In this document: positions 7,014 through 12,962 of the stretch, piece by piece
Position numbering within the stretch: position 1 is the first letter of the stretch
Layout of the letters: the number at the start of each line of letters is the position of its first letter
DNA from: Thalassiosira profunda
Lineage: Eukaryota > Bacillariophyta > Thalassiosirophyceae > Thalassiosirales > Thalassiosiraceae
DNA length: 12,962 nt
Reading direction: 5' to 3'
Assembly (NCBI GenBank): GCA_036939355.1
Contig: JALLAP010002518.1
Coordinates: 1-12,962, forward strand
Notes under the pieces: generated by a model
Told to the model about the DNA's origin: nothing
The model's database searches: none
Seen by the model: the letters and a program-made list of their open reading frames with translations, nothing else
Made by a program: the position numbers and the translations under genes

Positions 7014-7850
7014 ATGAAGCTCTTCGTGCGCCTTCCGGCCGCCCGCTTTGCCTCGTCGCAACGACAGGCCCGCGATCGAGACTCAACGCCCAATGCCCTC
7101 GACTAGACGGCCGAGCTCGATGCACACGTCGATGCCGCGCACGAGGGCGATATCGACGCGGGGATTTTGCAATCCGATGGCCAAACTGCCGACGCTGCGG
7201 GGCGCTTCGTGGACAAATGTCCCGGGGGCTACGGGACATGCACCGACGGCTACGCCGGGAGCAGCACGTGCGAGTATGCGTGCGTCGGAGCGTGCCGCGA
7301 CGGATACAAAGCGTGCGACGGGTTCATGGGCGTGATCTGCAAGGACAATGTGATCTGCGTGGGCGCCCACTCGTGCTACAAAGCGAACGTCGAGTTGATC
7401 GCCCGAGGATGCAACGGCCCGCAGGCGTCACCTATGCAGGATATCAGGGCAGCATTGGGCTGATCGAAGAGTCGTGCATAGGACGGTACGCGTGTGCCTA
7501 TGCAGCACAAGAAGATGGGTTCATGGAAAAATTACGAACAGCTATCATGGAGAGTCTGCGTGCGAATTTGCAGCGGTAACGAATGGGTTCACAGCAATAA
7601 CTTTGAGTTGCAACTAGGACCTAGGTACGCGTGCACATTCGCCCCATTTGATAACAGACGAATTGGCGAGTTTTCGAGCAGTTGTATGGACGAGTGGGCG
7701 TGCAAAGCTCTCTGAGAAAATCGTGGCAGCGTTGGGTTGGTCGCTGTAGTTGCATCGGGTATCGAAGCTGTTACTGTGCTGCGGAAAAAGATGGCGGGAT
7801 TGGCAACATCACGAGTTCTTTCATTCACGGCAAGAGGTTTACGCAGAGTG
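7014..7850 (+). pseudogene. decayed Cys-rich 'SCIG..AC..A' repeat gene
   Basis: From an ATG at 7014 one frame runs MKLFVRLPAARFA..., meets an in-frame TAG at 7104-7106, then continues with a coding-looking stretch and a Cys-rich part: CPGGYGTCTDGYAGSSTCEY, CVGACRDGYKACDGF, CVGAHSCYKANVELIARGCN. Further repeat units follow in changing frames: ESCIGRYACAYAAQEDGF (near 7472-7520), then YHGESACEFAAVTNGF (near 7543-7590), then RYACTFAP...SSSCMDEWACKA (7624-7710), then CSCIGYRSCYCAAEKDGGIG (7750-7800). That is one stop and about four frame changes within 800 bases. The intact family in Thalassiosira has tandem units of roughly 22-24 residues with SCxGxxAC cores, apparently secreted, function unknown. 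The first shift fits loss of one base near 7429 (GCGTCACC). Sequencing errors cannot be excluded, but so many lesions favour a real relic. Confidence 0.75.
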
Positions 7851-7910
7851 ATCATACGCGCCAGGAAAACAGTAATATTAGTATTCATTTCTTTTGCAAC
7901 CAAAGTATCT

Positions 7911-8780
7911 CTACGCCCTCTTGCCCTTCGTCTCGAGATGAGCAGAATGATGCCTCCACGAAAGGCAGTACGCCGCGGTGAGGAGCACGGGGATGGATAC
8001 ATCGAAGACCAAATGTCCCCCGAACTTCGACAAGAACTCCGTGCACATGGTGCATTCGATCCAAGGTATAATCGTGATGGGCATCGCGACGGCCGCAAAG
8101 GCGGCGTACACGTACTGCTTCGCCTCCCGCGGCATCGCGAGTTGAGAATACGAGAACGCGACGGTAATCACCGCATTCACGTACGCAAATCCCAAGACAT
8201 CCCTCACACAAGTACCCACGATGTAAATCAACACCGCCAACACGGAAACCACTCCCATTGATACCTTGGGAACCACTCCCTTGAGCAATCCCACCCAAAA
8301 TAGGATTCCAATCATAACCCTCGTGACAATTTGCAACTTGGCAGAGTCCTCTTCTTCGGAAGACAGCACCATCAATTTCTCCATCTCAGTGATTTCTTCT
8401 GCGCCCTTGTAACTGCCATTGCGGAACATGCTCCCGATGTAGCCATGTAAGATCCCGTGCCCCAAATGCCCCAGCAAATTGAACAGCAGGAGCTCGTCCG
8501 CCACCTTCATATCCGGGACGGGCATCCCCCGCAGCACCCGATAAATGAGCAACCCCGCCGCGACGAGGACGACGTCGAAATACAAACAGAGGTCGTGGGA
8601 GTTCATATAAGGCACATCCTTGCCCACGACGCAAAATCCGTGCTGGACCCAGTCTTCGTCGAAGAAATCGCTCCCGGGCTTGGCGTAGAGGAATGTGGCG
8701 GCGGTGTAGGCCGCGACGGAGAGGGTGGAGAGGGCGTGGCACGCGTTGCCCACCGAGGCGAGGTGGTGTTGCTTCGTCAT
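7911..8780 (-). CDS. multi-pass membrane protein of unknown function (289 aa)
   Basis: Single exon; the first in-frame ATG is at 8780 (MTKQHHLASVGN). The frame stays open upstream but without ATG. By eye there are about eight hydrophobic segments, including STLSVAAYTAATFLY, YFDVVLVAAGLLIY, VMIGILFWVGLL, GVVSVLAVLIYIVGTC and VFDVSIPVLLTAAYCL. A His-containing segment NLLGHLGHGILHGYIG lies in the first half, followed by an acidic loop (SSEEEDSAK). The C-terminus is basic (ETKGKRA). I recognise no transporter or enzyme family. It ends about 60 bases from the pseudogene remnant on the other strand, so the two are convergent. An upstream ATG at 9015 (minus strand) opens a different, overlapping frame, so the transcript probably starts downstream of that. 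Confidence 0.75.
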   Translation of the reverse strand: MTKQHHLASVGNACHALSTLSVAAYTAATFLYAKPGSDFFDEDWVQHGFCVVGKDVPYMNSHDLCLYFDVVLVAAGLLIYRVLRGMPVPDMKVADELLLFNLLGHLGHGILHGYIGSMFRNGSYKGAEEITEMEKLMVLSSEEEDSAKLQIVTRVMIGILFWVGLLKGVVPKVSMGVVSVLAVLIYIVGTCVRDVLGFAYVNAVITVAFSYSQLAMPREAKQYVYAAFAAVAMPITIIPWIECTMCTEFLSKFGGHLVFDVSIPVLLTAAYCLSWRHHSAHLETKGKRA

Positions 8781-9461
8781 GGATTCGAGTTGATGCGATT
8801 GTTTGGAACGGATCCTCCTCACAGACAGCGGCTGTCCAGGGGCTGCTATGATGGAACGAATGAGAGGATGCCGCGGCCGTATGTGGGATCGATTGATGGG
8901 ATCGATTCGAGGGTGATGGGTGTGGGGGGTTGGACCCGTGGTTGGACGGGCGGACGGTCGGGTCGGCGGGTTGGAGGGAGGAGAAAAAAGAAACCAATGT
9001 TCCAAAGTGTTCCATTTTGTTCCTAAATAGATAGAGGCCTTCTGCGACTGTCACATAAGGCAATGTAAGCTTCGCATTGTACGAAATACATATGGAAATC
9101 AAAGGTCACTGTCTGTCCAAGACTTACATATTGAGTGACGTGGGCCATTGTAACCCGCATGTACCAATTCCAATGTGATTGAATCAAATTTGCTGCGCGT
9201 CGACGACATTTCTCTGACCTTTCTCGCCTTCTTCGCGACTTTCACGAGGAAGAGGCCAATCAAACCAACCCACGCAGCGCAGTGCGTGGGTTGAGGCGAT
9301 CATTCTCCGCACTTGCGTGGTTGATTGCAATGTTCATTTCCGCTGGCGTGGGCGCCGCGGCGAGGGCCGATTATTCGTTCACAAGCGCGGCGGCAATCGA
9401 TGCACAACTTGTGCTCATAAATTCGATCGAGACGTCGAGCCGCACCAATTATTGCAATAGG
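8781..9461. other. intergenic and 5'-flank region with a strong stem-loop
   Basis: 8781-9015 would be the 5' leader or promoter of the minus-strand membrane-protein gene. It is rich in C/T on that strand and contains two GGGATCGATT copies (about 8885-8910). 9016-9265 is plain AT-richer DNA. An inverted repeat follows at 9266-9293. 9294-9461 is open in the frame of the 9462 gene but lacks its GC-rich third positions. Confidence 0.45.
9266..9293. other. perfect 11-bp stem-loop
   Basis: CAACCCACGCA and TGCGTGGGTTG are exact reverse complements around GCGCAG. It lies in intergenic DNA upstream of the 9462 gene. It could be an RNA hairpin, a regulatory palindrome or an element remnant. Confidence 0.55.
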
Positions 9462-9944
9462 ATGTCTGCCTGCGCCGCGATGGCCCTCCCCCGCGCGAAC
9501 TCCCGGAAGCGAGACCGATCGGGCCCGACGACGATGGCGACCCCCTCCCCGCGTGTCGACGAGGCCGAGTACGCCGCCGCGGCCGCCTTCCTCCGGGAGT
9601 TCCACGCCCGGCGGGCCGCCACCACGTCCCTTCGGCACGCGGCGTCCCTCGACGCCATCGTGGAAGCGGAGGCCGACGGCCTCGACGCCGCGCTGTCCGC
9701 CGGCTTCTCCCAGACGCTGCGCGTCGACGAGCCCCCCTCCAAGGCAAGATCGGGGGGGATGCGGCGGACCGCCACGAGCAAGTGCCTCCTCGAGATGGGC
9801 GGGTGCTCAACAAGCAAGCCTCTGGGGCTCCACAAGATGTGCTCAGCCCGAGAACTGAAGATATCAGAGGCAGACTACTGCGTCGGATACGACGAGAGTC
9901 CGGTCGTCAAGCGGCACAGGAGCACTCTTGGACGCGTCGCTTGA
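9462..9944 (+). CDS. probable small gene, helical protein of unknown function
   Basis: From about 9480 to 9745 this frame uses G or C at nearly every third position, and the product (VDEAEYAAAAAFLREFHARR, then an Ala/Glu/Asp/Leu-rich stretch) looks like alpha-helix, so the strand and frame are fairly secure. Candidate starts are ATG 9462 (just after ATTGCAAT), 9480 and 9534; the last two have better contexts (CGCGATGGCC, ACGATGGCGA). Beyond about 9790 the codon bias fades. A second frame (from about 9790 to 10039) gives an equally plausible basic tail (EDIRGRLLRRIRRESGR), so an unseen intron or a frameshift near 9745-9800 is possible. No family recognised. Confidence 0.45.
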   Translation: MSACAAMALPRANSRKRDRSGPTTMATPSPRVDEAEYAAAAAFLREFHARRAATTSLRHAASLDAIVEAEADGLDAALSAGFSQTLRVDEPPSKARSGGMRRTATSKCLLEMGGCSTSKPLGLHKMCSARELKISEADYCVGYDESPVVKRHRSTLGRVA

Positions 9945-10155
9945 GGCAGGCGAGAGGCAATAAGACAAGAAGGAGATTTTGGTTGAACATAATTGAACCT
10001 ATTGTAAATACCTTACTCAGAACAATGAATCTATCATAGCCCTACTCATCCCTCTAAGTCCCATCTCACGGCACTGGATTGACTTTGCCATGTTGGAAGA
10101 ACATAATTATTGAACCTTTGATCAATCGGATCGCCAGGGGCTGTAGGCAGTCCAA

Positions 10156-11664
10156 CTAGACCTCCAGCTCCCGCACTTTTTCCTCCAGCGCCTCGATCTT
10201 TAGAATTTGTTCTGCCGTGATCGCCTCCAGCGACGGCAATGCGCTCACTCCTTCCTCTCTCCTTTGTATTGACTCGGCCATGTCCCTCTGAAAATCATCA
10301 GTAGGAAACAACCAGGCATACATCCGTTCTTCCATGCAAACAAACGCATTCAATTCATATAAATAAGCCATGCCCGTCGTGTCACCAAGGCCGTCGGGCA
10401 TCATCTTTACGAAGCCTTGCTCTTCTGCCTGGTTGTGCCGTTTGAGCAGCTTCCCGGTCGTCAAGTCCCAGACACATAGGGCGCATCCAATGTGAGAAGT
10501 GCTCACCAAGATGTTTCCGTGGCATGACATGAGAAGGCAAAAAACCATGTTGTCCTCATTCATCTCAAGTTCATCTTCCTCGTCGACATCGCAGAGGATG
10601 CACACCTTCTCGCCCGTTCTGCGATCCCAGACATGAAGCTTTCTATTGTGAGAGCCAATTATATAATCCTCTGCCAACGCAACATTCAGCAAGTTCGACT
10701 TGGGCACGTCTGATACTTGTTGAACCGGAGAAATGTCCTCTGACTCTGCATCAAACTTCCAGACAATGATTCGATTGGTGTGGCATGTGACAAAGTGGGA
10801 GTCCGGTCCCCAAGCGATGCTCTGATTCGATGTCTCAACATCAAACTCGCAGTGTTGGATTTCGGCGGTGGTGGCCGATTTACAATGAGATATGAGAGTA
10901 GCATCGTTTTCCACCCGAAACATTTCCACAGAATTGCATCCAGGGGCGAACAAGTGCGTCTCGCAACCAATCAAAGGGATTCCATTGACATCATGCAGCC
11001 TATCCTCGAAGTCCTTTTCTGCATCAATTGTGACCTCGTCGTTGCCTCGCTGGGCAGCAATCTTTCTAGAGGTCGAGGTCACGATGATCTCCGATCCAAC
11101 CCGGCCACATATTGCAACTCGCCAGTTCTCTATGGGCGATGGCATAGTTCGGAAGTAGTTGAGAGAGTAGGCATCCCGGACGGCGATGCCTCCCATCATC
11201 ACGTCGGGGAATGTTCTCTCCTCCTCGTAGCCGATGGGGTACTGCCCCACCGCCACAATCGACCCGTTTGTGGCGATAATGGGACTTCCGCCAAATTTAC
11301 CACCATAACCGTAGTCTCCTGAATCCACCATCCTCACGAAGATCGGCTCCCGCAAAAAGGACACGCCAATCTTCCAGCCCTCTTTCCCGTGGAGATGGGT
11401 CATGCCAAATCTCTTCTTGGTAATACCCGCCCATGGAGCATTAGTCAGCCGGCCAAATCGTTTGCTTACTGCATCGATGGCACACAAGTCCGACGCCGCG
11501 GCGTAGGAGAGCACCTTCCCTCCCAAATCCCCCGACAGGAGGGACAGCAAATCTGCATATTGTTCCTCCTCGGGGTGCACCCCCAAATCATCTCCTGCGT
11601 GCCGTCCCTCCTCGCGAGGCGTCTCCTCGCCCGTCTTGGCTCGCTTGGTCGCCTTCTCTGACAT
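10156..11664 (-). CDS. F-box-like / WD-repeat protein (502 aa)
   Basis: Single exon; ATG at 11664 (MSEKATKRAKTG), stop TAG at 10158-10156. The frame remains open a little upstream but without another ATG. The first 36 residues are charged, with a KRAK patch. Residues about 37-75 (LLSGDLGGKVLSYAAASDLCAIDAVSKRF in pieces) resemble an F-box: Leu-rich start, an 'L.IDAVSKRF' second helix like 'L..VS..W/F'. Later blades are weak WD40-type: IIVWKFDAES (299-308), RKLHVWDRRTGEK (341-353) and CALCVWDLTTGKLL (395-408). The C-terminal 20 residues (QILKIEALEEKVRELEV) form a short coiled coil. F-box/WD proteins typically present substrates to SCF ubiquitin ligases; that role is inferred here. Divergent from the oxidoreductase gene with 273 bases between start codons. 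Confidence 0.78.
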   Translation of the reverse strand: MSEKATKRAKTGEETPREEGRHAGDDLGVHPEEEQYADLLSLLSGDLGGKVLSYAAASDLCAIDAVSKRFGRLTNAPWAGITKKRFGMTHLHGKEGWKIGVSFLREPIFVRMVDSGDYGYGGKFGGSPIIATNGSIVAVGQYPIGYEEERTFPDVMMGGIAVRDAYSLNYFRTMPSPIENWRVAICGRVGSEIIVTSTSRKIAAQRGNDEVTIDAEKDFEDRLHDVNGIPLIGCETHLFAPGCNSVEMFRVENDATLISHCKSATTAEIQHCEFDVETSNQSIAWGPDSHFVTCHTNRIIVWKFDAESEDISPVQQVSDVPKSNLLNVALAEDYIIGSHNRKLHVWDRRTGEKVCILCDVDEEDELEMNEDNMVFCLLMSCHGNILVSTSHIGCALCVWDLTTGKLLKRHNQAEEQGFVKMMPDGLGDTTGMAYLYELNAFVCMEERMYAWLFPTDDFQRDMAESIQRREEGVSALPSLEAITAEQILKIEALEEKVRELEV

Positions 11665-11937
11665 CTGAGTTCGAGGCACGCAGGGAATCTCGCCAAGGCT
11701 CACCGCTGCACCGCACGCTTCCCCGGTCCCCTTAGACCCTCCTGGCCGGGTTCAATTGCAACTATTGGATCCCATCCTGGCCCGCTGAGCGTGCGGGTGT
11801 GCGTGAGGGTGCACCTAACGGCGACCCCCACCGCACCATTTGCGCCACGCCCAGGCCCATATCTACGCCGCCGCCGACAAAGGCGTCGCACAACTTGCGG
11901 GGCAGCTTGGCTTGCACCTCCTCCAGCACGGTGCACC
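11665..11937. promoter_or_regulatory. divergent promoter region
   Basis: These 273 bases separate the ATGs of the F-box/WD gene (minus) and the MDR oxidoreductase (plus) and must hold both promoters. CAATTGCAACTATTGG at 11753-11768 combines ATTGCAA with an inverted CCAAT. No TATA box is obvious. Confidence 0.4.
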
Positions 11938-12962
11938 ATGAAAGCCGTCGTCAGGACCGGTTTGCGCGGCACGACCCTCTCCTTCGTCGACAACCACCCC
12001 GATCCGCGGGATGCGAAGCTGCCATCCACGGACGTCCTCGTCAAGGTGAAGGCCGCGCCCCTCAACCCAATCGACTACAAGTTCTGCCGGTGAGTTGCAA
12101 TCTCTTTGGATACTTGCTATGCTCACATCTTATGCTCATTTCTCTGCCGGCAGCCTATTCCTCGGCAAGGGCGTGGGCGTCGACGCGGCGGGCATCGTGG
12201 AGAAGGTAGGCTCGGAGGTTACAGACGTCAAAGTGGGCGACGAGGTGTTCGGCTGGCCCAACAGCGGGGCGCTGGCCGAGTATGCCACAATGAGCGAGAC
12301 GGAGGCGGCGAAGAAGCCGGACCATCTTTCTTTTGAGGAGGCGGCGGCCCTCGTGAGCGTGTACCTCGCCGGCCTCCAGGCCCTGCGGACGCACGGAAAG
12401 GTGACGGGCGGGTCGTCCGTCCTCGTTATTGGCGCCAGTGGGGGCTGCGGGGTGGCGGGGGTGCAGCTTGCCAAGGTACTCGGTGCAAGGGTCGTCGGAA
12501 TCTGCAGTGGGAAGAACTTCGACTTCGTTGAAGAAGTCTGCCGAGGTTCTGAAAATGCCGAGGTTCTGGAACTGGTCGATTACACCGACAAAGAGGCACT
12601 TTTGAAGTTCCAGCAGGAGAATGTGGGAGCGTTCGACTGCGTTTACGACACTGTCACGAGCGGAGAAAAGGGCGAGGATTATGCTAGCACGTTTTCCACG
12701 CTGCTCAAGGAGGAGACCGGGCAGTACATTCAACTCAATGGGAGCCCTTTGGACTGGATGCGGGCCGCCGCCGGAAAGTCGCCGAGGCATAAGACCATGC
12801 TGATGCTCGAGAGGGACCGCAAGGGCGATTTGGAGGAGGTGGCGTCGCTCCTGGAATCGTCTGGGATGAAGGTACACTTGAGCGTCCGGCCTTTTGACGA
12901 ACAGAACGTTGCGGAAGGAATTGAGGAGCTCAAGACCCGGCGGGTCAAGGGAAAGATAGTGT
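11938..12962 (+). CDS. zinc-independent MDR oxidoreductase (quinone-oxidoreductase-like), 3' end cut by the window
   Basis: Exon 1 is 11938-12089, intron 12090-12153 (64 nt, GTGAGTTG...CCGGCAG), exon 2 from 12154 to the window end with no stop; 320 codons are present. The N-terminal GroES-like fold is recognisable (VLVKVKAAPLNPIDYKF, then GVGVDAAGIVEKVGSEV, KVGDEVFGW). The Rossmann fold has the NAD(P)-binding glycine motif VIGASGGCGVAGVQLAK (142-158). The last residues (ELKTRRVKGKIV) match the usual C-terminal end of quinone oxidoreductases (zeta-crystallin type), so only a few codons are missing. No catalytic-zinc Cys/His pattern is seen, so an NAD(P)H-dependent quinone or enone reductase is likely. 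Substrate unknown. Confidence 0.9.
12090..12153 (+). other. intron of the MDR oxidoreductase gene (64 nt)
   Basis: GTGAGTTG donor, GCCGGCAG acceptor, phase 2; a GCTCAC block lies about 28 nt before the acceptor. Splicing restores ...YKFCR-LFLGKG..., as expected for the family. Confidence 0.9.

Noticed and set aside
9330..9461. N-terminal extension of the 9462 gene from ATG 9330 with a signal-like MFISAGVGAAARA start
   Set aside because: This part lacks the GC-rich third positions of the gene body, and ATTGCAAT directly precedes the ATG at 9462; the extension remains possible but less likely.
1..12962. tRNA and rRNA genes
   Set aside because: No cloverleaf with a T-loop GGTTCRANYC at proper spacing and no rRNA-like blocks were seen on either strand by eye.

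Overview
The window looks like nuclear DNA of a centric diatom, most likely Thalassiosira or a close relative. Three things point there: a secreted Ser/Gly/Lys/Trp-repeat protein of the cingulin/silaffin type (silica cell-wall proteins), a decayed gene of the Cys-rich 'SCIG..AC..A' repeat family that I know from Thalassiosira, and compact genes with short GTGAGT...AG introns (64-102 nt, one of 277 nt). The genus is inference; the eukaryotic, diatom-like nature is well supported. Coding regions are GC-rich, while about 3.1-4.3 kb is visibly AT-richer and apparently gene-poor.

Layout. 1-268 is the 3' flank of the first gene, with two stem-loops. 269-2654 (minus) is a three-exon gene for a 670-residue, mostly disordered orphan protein. 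2655-4270 holds no convincing gene, but has a pair of CRE-like sites and a perfect 9-bp stem palindrome. 4271-4314 is a strong stem-loop just past the stop of the main gene of interest: 4333-6256 (minus), a four-exon cingulin-like protein with signal peptide, repeated SGKSGK/SKGSKG modules separated by Trp-rich and acidic linkers, an eight-lysine KxxK ladder and a hydrophobic, GPI-signal-like C-terminus. Its last exon is damaged in this assembly by a single N flanked by a 71-bp exact duplication that shifts the frame. Its three introns are clearly related to one another yet sit in three different phases, which raises the possibility of introner-like insertion.

From 7014 to about 7850 (plus) lies a pseudogene of the SCIG-repeat family, with an in-frame stop and about four frame changes. 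7911-8780 (minus) encodes a multi-pass membrane protein of unknown function, convergent with the pseudogene. 9462-9944 (plus) is a probable small gene of unknown function whose 3' end is uncertain. 10156-11664 (minus) encodes an F-box-like/WD-repeat protein with a C-terminal coiled coil. It is divergent from 11938-12962 (plus), a two-exon, zinc-independent MDR (quinone-oxidoreductase-like) enzyme that runs off the end of the window.

The genes do not form a pathway; they look like independent neighbours. All six introns start with GTGAGT and five carry a GCTCAC/GCTGAC block 28-41 nt before the acceptor, which supports the exon models. The most novel items are the architecture of the biosilica-type protein, its homologous introns, and the assembly fault that would make automated models of this gene wrong.
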